Source: Tenuifilaceae bacterium CYCD
GTDB taxonomy: Bacteria; Bacteroidota; Bacteroidia; Bacteroidales; Tenuifilaceae
DNA length: 64,000 nt
NCBI GenBank assembly: GCA_036322835.1
Contig: AP027304.1
Coordinates: 806,001 to 870,000 of the forward strand
Direction: 5' to 3'
The position numbers and the translations under genes are program-made. Below the pieces are notes generated by a model. The model made no database searches and was not told where the DNA came from. It saw only the letters and a program-made list of their open reading frames with translations. Below, piece after piece: positions 56,218-64,000 of this stretch (positions are counted from its first letter, which is position 1; each line of letters opens with the position of its first letter).

Positions 56218-57176
56218 ATGAATAAAGCAATTGACTATAAAGAGATAGCGAAATCTTTATTGTTTGGCGTTGTAACAGGCGATGTCTTGGGTGTCCCATT
56301 TGAGTTTAAAAATAGACAAACTTTAAAGCAGAATCCAGCCAAGGATATGATTGGTTACGGAACTCATAACCAGCCAACTGGAACATTCTCAGACGATAGT
56401 TCCCTTACCTTCTGTCTGGCTGAAGCATTAACAGAAGGGTTCGATTTAAACACCATTGGGCAAAACTTTGTAAAATGGCATGATGAAGGATTCTGGACGG
56501 CACGAGGAGAGGTGTACGATGTTGGGAATGCAACTAGACAAGCAATCAACAAGTTAGCAAAAGGGGTGCCGCCAGAAATATCTGGAGGTTTTGAAGAAAC
56601 GGACAATGGAAATGGTTCTTTAATGAGAATATTACCCCTAATTTTCTACATCAAAGAAAAACCTATTAGAGAAAGATTTGAAATTACTAAGCAAGTCTCC
56701 TCAATCACGCATGGACACACTCATTCCATAATTGCTTGTTTCTATTGCTTGGAATTTGCATTACAGAAATACTATCTGGGAAAAACAAATTTATTATTTA
56801 CGATAAACTTAAAGTTGAGATACCGATGTTTCTTAATTCAATATCAATTGAAACTTATGAATTCTCAATATTTGATAAACTTCTTAAAGGAGACATCCAC
56901 AAACTTCATGAAGACGAGATAGAAAGTAGTGGTTATGTTCTTCATACCTTGGAGGCAAGTATTTGGTGTTTGCTTACAACCGACAACTATAAAGATGCTG
57001 TACTGAAGGCAGTAAACCTAGGTGACGACACAGATACAACAGCTTCAGTAACAGGAGGTCTTGCTGGATTGCTATATGGTTTAAATAGCATTCCAGAGGA
57101 ATGGTTAGACAAACTAGCAAGGCGGGATGATATTGAAAATTTAGCAAAAAGATTAGGAGATAGGTGCAATATGTAA
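56218..57176 (+). pseudogene. ADP-ribosylglycohydrolase (DraG/ARH-like), frameshifted
   Basis: Two frames together make one complete family member of about 319 residues. The first (56218 to about 56785) holds GDVLGVPFEF, the metal-binding TGTFSDDSSLTFCLAEAL and NGNGSLMRILPL; the second (from about 56785, ending 57176) holds GYVLHTLEASIWCLL and the second metal site LGDDTDTTASVTGG. The break is in GGGAAAAA at 56778-56785. One missing A, or a -1 slip on GGGAAAA, joins the frames as LGKNKFIIYDKL. Enzymes of this family remove ADP-ribose from proteins. It may be broken, mis-sequenced or recoded. Confidence 0.85.
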
Positions 57177-57217
57177 CAGATGTTCTCTCTATATATTCTC
57201 TATAATATATTGCACCT
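57162..57217. repeat. Inverted repeat at the convergent end of the ADP-ribosylglycohydrolase and BT4734-like genes
   Basis: AGGTGCAATAT (57162-57172) and ATATTGCACCT (57207-57217) are perfect complements separated by 34 bases, spanning the stop codon at 57174-57176. It may be a weak bidirectional terminator; it lacks a clean T tract. Confidence 0.45.
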
Positions 57218-57228
57218 TAGTGTTCAAA

Positions 57229-58431
57229 TTATTTAATTATTTCTCTCCATCTGCTCTTGATAGTTCGAAGGGATAGACCTGTCCATTCTCTAACCATTTT
57301 TTGAGTAACAATTTCATTGTACAACCTTAATTCATCATATGCTTTTTGAAGCACACTTAATGTTTTCTTTCGCCTTAGAGAACCAACTTCTTTGCCTATT
57401 ATTTTTCTTTTTTCTTTTAAGTCTAATGAACTAGAAGGATTAAACCAAATCTTTTTTAGATGAGGTTTAAAGTCAAAATCAGGTTGATTACATTTATCAT
57501 ATAACCAATTTGTCAATTTCATTAATTTATTAAGATTCATTGGAGGTGAACAATGCTCATTATTTACTTTAATAATTATTTGATTAAGAATATCAATAGA
57601 TATTAAGGGGTTGTTGTACATTAAAGAGATAATATATGCAGTTAACCACCTATGTCGTCTGCCATCTTTAATAGTTTTAGGTAGAAAACACCCACGGTAT
57701 GGTAATCCATTTTCTATAACTAAGTATTCATTTTGATTGTAATCACTTAGAGTTGTTTTATATTTTATATTTTTTATAGAAAAATTGGATTGGCTAAAAT
57801 TATATTCGTTCAATGTAATATTAGTATCAAATAATTGTTGATTAATTGGGGTATTAGCTTCGGTCGATATCCTTTTGTTTTTATTGCTATAGTCTTTTAT
57901 TGTTAGTGCATCAACTGCTATCGCATTTTTATTTATGTATATACTTGGGTCGTAACTTATGATATTTTGTCGTGTTATATCCTTTGTTAAGGTATCTACT
58001 TCAAGCCCTTTATTCTTAAAGTAATGATACAAGTATTGCCAAGTGTTATTAAAATTTGATACAGATAAACTATCAACTATAGCCAATGCTCCATATCCTT
58101 TGTCACTAACCGATTTCCAGCAGGCATAAATAAATGGGGCTTCAGTTATTCTACCCTTTTCGTAGTAATTGTCAAAGTCAAGATAGATGAAACCTGATAG
58201 TTCATTTAAATTTTCCCGCTTACGGGTAGGGTAAAAGTATGCGTTGGGTGTAAATGTCAAAATTTGAGCCTTTATTAGCCCATATTCATGAGTACCCTTG
58301 CCGTAACTTCGTGCTAGCTCTACTTTTTCTTTTGTGTGACCATTTTTAATGCATTGAAGGACTCCATCAATGGTATCAACTTCAATAGCATTACGATTTT
58401 TGATGTTCTGAAAAATTGAAATTTTTCTCAT
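57229..58431 (-). CDS. BT4734/BF3469-type VirE N-domain (primase-like) protein
   Basis: 400 residues. The N-terminal 190 residues match the VirE_N/BT4734-like domain common on Bacteroidota mobile elements (LSGFIYLDFDNY; YACWKSVSDKGYGALAIVD), related to archaeo-eukaryotic primases, with acidic residues in YLDFDNY as probable metal ligands. A middle region (GRRHRWLTAYIISLMYNNP) resembles a primase C-terminal helper. A C-terminal helix-turn-helix (QKMVREWTGLSLRTIKSRW) ends it. It suggests replication functions of a mobile element, but no helicase or relaxase is next to it. Confidence 0.8.
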   Translation of the reverse strand: MRKISIFQNIKNRNAIEVDTIDGVLQCIKNGHTKEKVELARSYGKGTHEYGLIKAQILTFTPNAYFYPTRKRENLNELSGFIYLDFDNYYEKGRITEAPFIYACWKSVSDKGYGALAIVDSLSVSNFNNTWQYLYHYFKNKGLEVDTLTKDITRQNIISYDPSIYINKNAIAVDALTIKDYSNKNKRISTEANTPINQQLFDTNITLNEYNFSQSNFSIKNIKYKTTLSDYNQNEYLVIENGLPYRGCFLPKTIKDGRRHRWLTAYIISLMYNNPLISIDILNQIIIKVNNEHCSPPMNLNKLMKLTNWLYDKCNQPDFDFKPHLKKIWFNPSSSLDLKEKRKIIGKEVGSLRRKKTLSVLQKAYDELRLYNEIVTQKMVREWTGLSLRTIKSRWREIIK

Positions 58432-58504
58432 ATTATATAAATTATTTTTTTAAAGAGGAATCATCCTCAATAATTTATATATATAGAACTCGGAATTGTT
58501 TATT

Positions 58505-58765
58505 TTAATTCTCTACAATAGGGAGTAATGCAATAATATTATCCATATTGCTTAGCAGATTCGTATCATCCAATAAATTGTCCAATGGGTAGATGATTTT
58601 ATTGTGAATTTTTATTTTTTTTATTTTTTTATTTTTATTCAGATGCCTCCATAGGGTAGTCCTTTTGCTGTTAGGAGATTTATCAGTATTGGTATACAAA
58701 TAAAGCAATGTGTTGAAGTCTAGATGCTTTTCGTTTTTATAGACAATAAAGTAAATTGGCTGCAT
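58505..58765 (-). CDS. Small hypothetical protein, possible helix-turn-helix
   Basis: 86 residues, lysine- and asparagine-rich (SKRTTLWRHLNKNKKIKKIK). The pattern of a short winged region is possible but not certain. It lies 73 bases upstream of the BT4734-like gene on the same strand, and is probably in its transcript. Confidence 0.5.
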   Translation of the reverse strand: MQPIYFIVYKNEKHLDFNTLLYLYTNTDKSPNSKRTTLWRHLNKNKKIKKIKIHNKIIYPLDNLLDDTNLLSNMDNIIALLPIVEN

Positions 58766-58793
58766 GGTAACTTTTTTCCATTATATATAAAAT

Positions 58794-59192
58794 TCATTTT
58801 CTTAATAAAAGTAAAATTAACTCATACAACTTTTTTGCAGAAGTATTGCTTGCATCAATCTTTAGGCATATTTCGGCTGAATCTAAAGCATATAGGTATT
58901 TTTTTTGCTTAATATGAGTGAGTGCTCGTATAATATATGCTTCGGTTAAAATGTAATTACCCAATTCCTCCCTATGTTTAAGCACTAAATTAATTGAGTT
59001 ATGAGCTAAAGGATAATACATATATAATGCGTAATATATCCAACTCTGGTAAATATGAAGCCAACATTTTTCTTCCAAATCATCTTCTATGTTGATTTTC
59101 TTTTCTATCAGTGCGAGGGCTTTTTCTGGTTCGTTTTCGCTAATAAATTTAAAGATATCCGAATGGCTGAAATTACGCTGTGTTTGTATCAT
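58794..59192 (-). CDS. Hypothetical helical-repeat (TPR-like) protein
   Basis: 132 residues, almost wholly helical, with TPR-like spacing (ENEPEKALALIEKKINIEDD; AYIIRALTHIKQKKYLYALD; LKIDASNTSAKKLYELIL). No catalytic motif. It lies between the YgjP-like peptidase and the small ORF at 58505 on the same strand. A protein-interaction role is a guess. Confidence 0.55.
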   Translation of the reverse strand: MIQTQRNFSHSDIFKFISENEPEKALALIEKKINIEDDLEEKCWLHIYQSWIYYALYMYYPLAHNSINLVLKHREELGNYILTEAYIIRALTHIKQKKYLYALDSAEICLKIDASNTSAKKLYELILLLLRK

Positions 59193-59253
59193 TTTTTATA
59201 CAAAAATAGCAGGCATACATCTGCAAAAAAAGCTGAAGAGTGTTTTTTTAGAA

Positions 59254-59949
59254 TTACAATTTCATACCCCACATTTTTTCATCTAACCTCTTCCAGTTTG
59301 GAAGGTGTTTAGATAGGATTGAATAAAATTTTTTAGAATGGCTCTTTTCAACTGTGTGGCATAGCTCGTGGACTATTAGATAGTCTATCAGTGAAAATGG
59401 TAGTTTAATTGCCAAATAGTTAATCAAAATGTTATCGGTATTGGTACAGCTACCCCACCGTTTTTCTAATTTCTGAAATTTCAGCTGGTTGTAATTTAGA
59501 CCTGTAAGCTTTGACCACTTGAACACTCTTGGTACAATCTTCTCTTTGGCTCTTTTGCGAAAAAATAAGTCTAATGCACCATGAATCTCTGATTGGATAT
59601 CTTCGGTATTTGCTGGTATGGTGATAATAAACTTGGATTCATTGAAATGAACAGTGCTTCTCTTAGCGTTATCATCGTGTACAATCTGGGTGTAGTATCT
59701 TCTACCAAGATATTGAATCCTAGAACCAGTGACAATGTCAGATTGGGTCAACGATTCAACAATCTCCAGTTTCTTTATAATCCATCGTGCCTTTTTAGCA
59801 ACAAGTTTATTGGCTTCTGTCACTGATAACCTTCTGCCTTTTAAAATAACACCATTGTCCTTCTCAACGGTTATATAATGAGATTTAAGGTTAGGTTTTT
59901 CTACAATCTCATACTCAATAATCCTACCACCATACTGTACGCTAGGCAT
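59254..59949 (-). CDS. YgjP-like (DUF45, M48-related) zinc metallopeptidase
   Basis: 231 residues. Zinc motif HELCH at 194-198 with a third ligand near H204 (EKSHSKKF), preceded by the typical KRWGSCTNTDNILIN. The family is often found beside type I restriction genes, and here its start overlaps the hsdR end by 8 bases, indicating coupled translation. Its role in those loci has not been clearly shown; proteolytic control of the restriction subunit is a possibility. Confidence 0.9.
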   Translation of the reverse strand: MPSVQYGGRIIEYEIVEKPNLKSHYITVEKDNGVILKGRRLSVTEANKLVAKKARWIIKKLEIVESLTQSDIVTGSRIQYLGRRYYTQIVHDDNAKRSTVHFNESKFIITIPANTEDIQSEIHGALDLFFRKRAKEKIVPRVFKWSKLTGLNYNQLKFQKLEKRWGSCTNTDNILINYLAIKLPFSLIDYLIVHELCHTVEKSHSKKFYSILSKHLPNWKRLDEKMWGMKL

Positions 59950-62900
59950 TAGTGTTCTTTCTAATTAGTTCCACAATCTCTTTGCTTTTCACTCTCGCAT
60001 CGGCTCTTTCCATCTTTTCAACCAGTAGTTTAACTATCTTATTCTCCATATCCTTTTTAACCGTGCCCTTTTCTGTCCAGCCAATTATGCCTAATTCTCC
60101 TTCAATTTCATTGAATATAAGCTTGGTCATATCCACCGATTTTGAATCGAAAATTGTTTTTAGCGTATTATTTATTGCAATCTCACTTTCAGATGTAAGT
60201 CCAATGTCTTCGGCTTTTTTCTTTCTGTTGATTATATCATCTTGCATCTGATGATATTCATCTAGAAGTTTTAACTGTGAAATACGCTCTACTTTTTTAA
60301 GTTCTAATAGTTTTTCCAATCGCTCAGCCAATGGTTTAAAGAAATCGGGGTCTTTGTCTATACCAACCTGTATTGTATGCTTTAGGTTGTTTCGCATTTT
60401 CAGCTCCTTGGTACTTAGCGATGCCTTTTCCATTTCTTTCCTAAATTTATCACGGTCATAAAGGGAAATAGGCTCGTTCAACAATGATTTAACTCCATGT
60501 GATGTTAAATGCTCATCAATAAGTTGTTGAATCTTCAAGCACTCATCCTTGTCAACTTTCAATCCTTCATCATTGGGATATGCATTCCTAGCTTGTAGCT
60601 TAATCTCATTGAAAAGTTTAAAATCGTATTCAAATCGTAACGCTGCCCTATCTGGTAGGACTATATCAATTGATTTATTGAATAGTTTAAGTAAATCTTT
60701 AAACTCATCTCTGATGTTAATTGGCTCAAGGAATAGGATGGCTTCATCTATATATTCATCTCGTCTATACTTTCTATCAATTTTAATACTCTTGAAAAAA
60801 TCGACCAATTTGGCATGATTCGTTTCAAGCCGAGGTATCTCCTCAGACAAATTTTTCAAAATATCAGACGGTCTAATATCACCAGAAAAAATTTCCAATG
60901 CTTTTACTAAATCCTGTGTAACACCGTAATAATCTATTATATATCCAGCCGCTTTTCCCGTTCTTGTTCGGTTCACCCTAGCTATTGCCTGTAGTAGATT
61001 ATGCTCTTTTAATGGCTTATCTAAATACATACAAGATGCAATAGGCACATCGTAACCAGTCAATAGCATGTCAGATACTACAATTATTGCATCGTTATTG
61101 TGTTTTTTCTTACCCGACTTTTCTGTTTCCGATTCATCACCGAAAGGCAATTTGAAATCATTAATAGTTTCTTTTACCTCATCATCGGGTGTTACAAATA
61201 TGGGCTTAGGACTTTTCGGATTCTTCTTATTATACTCAATTGTTGTGTATAGTTCTTTGGCGATATCATCACTCTTTGGTGAACCTAGGCTGATAACCAC
61301 CTTGGTTCTAAAGTCATGTATACCTTCGGCCTTTAGCCGTTCAAATTCTTTCTTGTAAAGTATGGCTGCCTCTCTGCCATTACATACTACAAAGGCCTTA
61401 TGACCATCAGGGTATATCTTTTTGCTATAATGGTCGATGATATGTTTAGCAACGGATTCGATTCTCTCCTTCGAGAACTGATAACGTTTCAATGCTTCAC
61501 GCTTCCGAGCCTCTTTTTGTTCTAGCGTTAAATTCCCAAATTCTTGCTCAAATTGGCGGTCGAGTTCTTCTTTTTTAACATCCAAAAGTGCAATGCCAGC
61601 ATCGTAGAATAACTCAACAGTATTACCATCGTCAACAGATTGTTTTATAGTGTAAACATCGATGTAATCACCGCCACTAAATTCACCTAAAGTTGACTTT
61701 TCCTCTTTGGATATTGGTGTTCCTGTAAACGCAATAAATTTGGCATTTGGAATGGAGCATCTCATAAAGGCAGCTAAAAATCCATAGTTACTGCGGTGGG
61801 CTTCATCGACCAGCACATATAGGTTTTCCTTTGTTGAAATTTGCTTTAACGGTATTTCCTCCCTGCCCACTTGCTCATATTTACCCTCTTTAGTAAGTCT
61901 TTTGGTTATTTTGATAATGGTGTTACCATCGATATAACGCTCAACTTTGATTATTTCCTCTTCTTCTTGCTCCGTTACATCTCGTTCAACGATAGTTTCG
62001 TTAGATTCTTGGAACTTTTGGATTGTTGAAGTGATGATGCCACCATAATCATTCTCAAGTAATTTATTAAGACTAACAACAGATGTGGCTTGGCTTATGT
62101 TTTTGATGCTAATATTTTGGAAAGTAGTATTAATTTGGGTGTCCAAGTCCTTTCGGTCAGTCAAAACTAATATGGTGGGATTGTTAAAGCCATATGCCTC
62201 CGATTTTAACTTACGCATTATGTAAACCATTGTGATTGATTTACCAGAACCCTGTGTATGCCAAATCACCCCGCCCTTATCGTGTTCTTGTAATTTCGCT
62301 ATTGCTTTATTGGTTGCCTGTATCTGTTGGTATCGAGGTAATTTTTTAATCAAATTCGATTCCTGATACTCAAAAATGATGAAATGTCGGATAATATCTA
62401 GCAGAAAATCTTTCCTGAAAAGGTTGTAGAGCATTATATCCTGTGCCGTTGGCTTTCGTTCCACCAACGATTCCAACTCTGATGTGTCATTTGATTTATA
62501 GTGGGAGTAGTGGGTTTGCTTTGCGCCCAGAGCACCATACTTTGCCCCAACCTTGAATATTCCTGCACAAATCTGGTTATGAGTAAACAGTTTTGGTGAA
62601 TTCTCCTGATAGAACAGTATGTCTTTTATACAATCATCAATAGCGGTTTTTGAACTGGGAGATTTACTTTCAATAACTGCAATGGGTAATCCATTCAGGT
62701 AAACCACAATGTCGGGAATAGAGGTACAGGATTTACCCTTAAACCTCATCTGGTTTACTATTAAAAAATCATTGTTCTCAATATTCTCAAAATCGATATA
62801 CTTTGCTGGCTTAAACTCCTCTGTACCGTTAATAACTTGCTTAATTGATTTTTCTGTTCCCAGAAGCAGATTCCAGACCCTCTGGTTAATCTCCATTTGT

Positions 62901-63124
62901 GATGAACCCTGTATATTGGTAATATAGTCATATGCTTTTGCTATACTCTTTTCGTTCATCCAAGGGTTTATGGAAGCCAAGGCCTTGGTCAGTCTATTTT
63001 TCAGCACAGTTTCATCAATGCTATGCCGCTCATCAACCGTTGAACCATCAAGATACAGGTATCCAAGTTTTTTGAAGAGTTGTATTGCAGGTAACTCTGA
63101 TTCGAGGTATTCAGGGGACAACAT
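59942..63124 (-). CDS. hsdR: Type I restriction enzyme, endonuclease/translocase subunit R
   Basis: 1060 residues. The N-terminal nuclease has the PD-(D/E)xK pattern (D138 and E152-x-K154 in IAVIESKSPSS). The SF2 motor has Walker A TQGSGKS (about 290-296), the DEAH box in LVDEAHRSNYG, SAT-like FTGTPIS, and motif VI ARVNRTRTGKAAG. The C-terminal region would contact HsdM. It needs HsdM and HsdS to cut; neither gene is in the window, so they must lie beyond 64000 or elsewhere. A YgjP-like peptidase gene follows. Confidence 0.96.
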   Translation of the reverse strand: MLSPEYLESELPAIQLFKKLGYLYLDGSTVDERHSIDETVLKNRLTKALASINPWMNEKSIAKAYDYITNIQGSSQMEINQRVWNLLLGTEKSIKQVINGTEEFKPAKYIDFENIENNDFLIVNQMRFKGKSCTSIPDIVVYLNGLPIAVIESKSPSSKTAIDDCIKDILFYQENSPKLFTHNQICAGIFKVGAKYGALGAKQTHYSHYKSNDTSELESLVERKPTAQDIMLYNLFRKDFLLDIIRHFIIFEYQESNLIKKLPRYQQIQATNKAIAKLQEHDKGGVIWHTQGSGKSITMVYIMRKLKSEAYGFNNPTILVLTDRKDLDTQINTTFQNISIKNISQATSVVSLNKLLENDYGGIITSTIQKFQESNETIVERDVTEQEEEEIIKVERYIDGNTIIKITKRLTKEGKYEQVGREEIPLKQISTKENLYVLVDEAHRSNYGFLAAFMRCSIPNAKFIAFTGTPISKEEKSTLGEFSGGDYIDVYTIKQSVDDGNTVELFYDAGIALLDVKKEELDRQFEQEFGNLTLEQKEARKREALKRYQFSKERIESVAKHIIDHYSKKIYPDGHKAFVVCNGREAAILYKKEFERLKAEGIHDFRTKVVISLGSPKSDDIAKELYTTIEYNKKNPKSPKPIFVTPDDEVKETINDFKLPFGDESETEKSGKKKHNNDAIIVVSDMLLTGYDVPIASCMYLDKPLKEHNLLQAIARVNRTRTGKAAGYIIDYYGVTQDLVKALEIFSGDIRPSDILKNLSEEIPRLETNHAKLVDFFKSIKIDRKYRRDEYIDEAILFLEPINIRDEFKDLLKLFNKSIDIVLPDRAALRFEYDFKLFNEIKLQARNAYPNDEGLKVDKDECLKIQQLIDEHLTSHGVKSLLNEPISLYDRDKFRKEMEKASLSTKELKMRNNLKHTIQVGIDKDPDFFKPLAERLEKLLELKKVERISQLKLLDEYHQMQDDIINRKKKAEDIGLTSESEIAINNTLKTIFDSKSVDMTKLIFNEIEGELGIIGWTEKGTVKKDMENKIVKLLVEKMERADARVKSKEIVELIRKNTNA

Positions 63125-63233
63125 AAGGTCAATTCATTATTATTAAATTATTCTATAAAACTAATTATTTTACATTCAATATCAATAGGCTTAACAACCA
63201 TCTATTTGCACATCAGTTCAAAATAATATATGT

Positions 63234-63303
63234 TAAATTTGTGAAAATATTACAAAAAAGTTCATATAAAATTGACATCGCATAATCATAAATCATATAT
63301 TTG
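63234..63303 (+). promoter_or_regulatory. Tandem promoter-like repeats upstream of the AAA ATPase gene
   Basis: TAAATTTG (63234-63241) and TATATTTG (63296-63303) both match TAnnTTTG and both continue as TGAAAA, making an imperfect direct repeat 62 bases apart. A TTG lies 21 bases before the second. This may be two promoters or an operator repeat controlling the divergent hsdR and ATPase genes. Confidence 0.5.
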
Positions 63304-63320
63304 TGAAAAATACACAAAAT

Positions 63321-64000
63321 ATGCTAATAAGATTTGCTGTACAAAATTACTTATCAATAAAGACTGAACAAGTTTTCAGCATGGTTGCAGCACCAATCAA
63401 AGAAAAGTTTGAATCCTGTAATGATAATGTATTTTCCAGCGAGAAAGCACCCGATTTACTTAAATCAGCTGTAATCTATGGAGCTAACGCAAGTGGTAAG
63501 AGTAATTTCATTAAATCTTTTGGTTTTTTTCAGAATTTTACGATACTCTCGGCATCGTTTGCTCCAAATCAACCCATAAACGTTATTCCATTTATGCTTT
63601 CAAAAGAAACTCAAGAAGAACCGAGTTCATTTGAGGTGACGTTTTATTGGAAGAACAAAATATATCGATATGGTTTTAAATTAAACAAAACAGAAGTGAT
63701 TGAAGAGTGGTTCTTCATTAAAGATTTACGTGAAACAGCAGTTTTTTACCGTAATGGTGATGATATTGATATTCTGGCAAAGTATAAGATTTTACAAGAG
63801 TTGAAATTGAAAAAGATGATTCGACCCAACGCTCTACTTTTGTCATTGGCTGCTCAATTTAATGATGAAACTGCTAAGGATGTTTTTGGATGGTTTGCAA
63901 ATATTAATTCAATATCGGGGCTTTCCGATGCATTGTATAGCAATTTTACTTTAAACCTTTTGGAAAATGCTGAAAAAAAGGATATAATACTAGGGCTGCT
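63321..64000 (+). CDS. AAA-family ATPase (RloA/AAA_21-like), 3' end outside window
   Basis: 226 complete codons are visible, in frame to the window end. The start is MLIRFAVQNYLSIKTEQVF, the common opening of this ATPase family (N-terminal strand then Walker A). Walker A is GANASGKSN (about residues 55-63). The rest is the AAA_15/AAA_21 insert region (FEVTFYWKNKIYRYGF). Members include RloA-type proteins in type I restriction loci and the ATPase halves of anti-phage toxin pairs. It is divergent from hsdR with 196 bases between. A partner gene, if present, is beyond the window. Confidence 0.88.
   Translation, partial: MLIRFAVQNYLSIKTEQVFSMVAAPIKEKFESCNDNVFSSEKAPDLLKSAVIYGANASGKSNFIKSFGFFQNFTILSASFAPNQPINVIPFMLSKETQEEPSSFEVTFYWKNKIYRYGFKLNKTEVIEEWFFIKDLRETAVFYRNGDDIDILAKYKILQELKLKKMIRPNALLLSLAAQFNDETAKDVFGWFANINSISGLSDALYSNFTLNLLENAEKKDIILGL

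Noticed and set aside
1-64000. CRISPR array or rRNA genes
   Set aside because: No regularly spaced direct repeats of CRISPR type and no rRNA sequence were seen anywhere in the window.
46215-64000. Second copy of the tRNA 3' end as the far attachment site
   Set aside because: Scanning by eye for the T-arm and acceptor sequence found no copy; it may be outside the window, so no feature is claimed.

Overview
The window comes from a chromosome of the Bacteroidota, most likely class Bacteroidia. Four things point there: SusC/FecA-type TonB receptors with FecI/FecR regulators, a fused lpxC/fabZ gene, an S46 dipeptidyl peptidase, and promoters of the Bacteroidota type (TTTG, about 19 bases, TAnnTTTG). 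I cannot name a genus.

From 1 to about 44.5 kb the content is mainly core. In order it holds: an ECF sigma/FecR/STN-TonB receptor operon (minus strand); rimP-nusA-infB (minus); a WYL regulator, a small membrane protein, a DJ-1/PfpI protein, a radical SAM protein and a DUF3795 protein (plus); a signalling region (12.7-24.1 kb); a class II ribonucleotide reductase; a TonB receptor with a lipoprotein; waaA; an HD hydrolase followed by lpxD, lpxC/fabZ and lpxA; a DUF4837 lipoprotein; and the cell-envelope cluster M23 peptidase-dxr-rseP-tatA-lytic transglycosylase.

The signalling region has a 7TM-DISM/GAF receptor with no output domain, a SiaB-like kinase and four SiaC-like (DUF1987) phosphoproteins. 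They lie in two blocks that enclose a flippase, a glycosyltransferase, RNase HII and an S46 peptidase. An IS1595-type element (copy 1) sits just upstream of the siaB-siaC-siaC operon. By analogy with Pseudomonas SiaABCD this may be a phosphorylation-switch system, but neither a phosphatase nor an effector enzyme is visible here.

At 44.5 kb an initiator tRNA gene is overlapped in antisense by a large serine recombinase, which marks the edge of an integrated accessory region running to the window end. A second, identical IS1595-type copy has split a small-ORF/recombinase operon there. The cargo includes a metallo-beta-lactamase-fold protein with a repeat lipoprotein, a LytTR response regulator with a propeller-sensor histidine kinase, a small resolvase, a frameshifted ADP-ribosylglycohydrolase, a BT4734-type primase-like protein, and a restriction/defence cluster (HsdR, YgjP-like metallopeptidase, and a divergent AAA ATPase cut by the window end). 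hsdM, hsdS and the far attachment site were not found.
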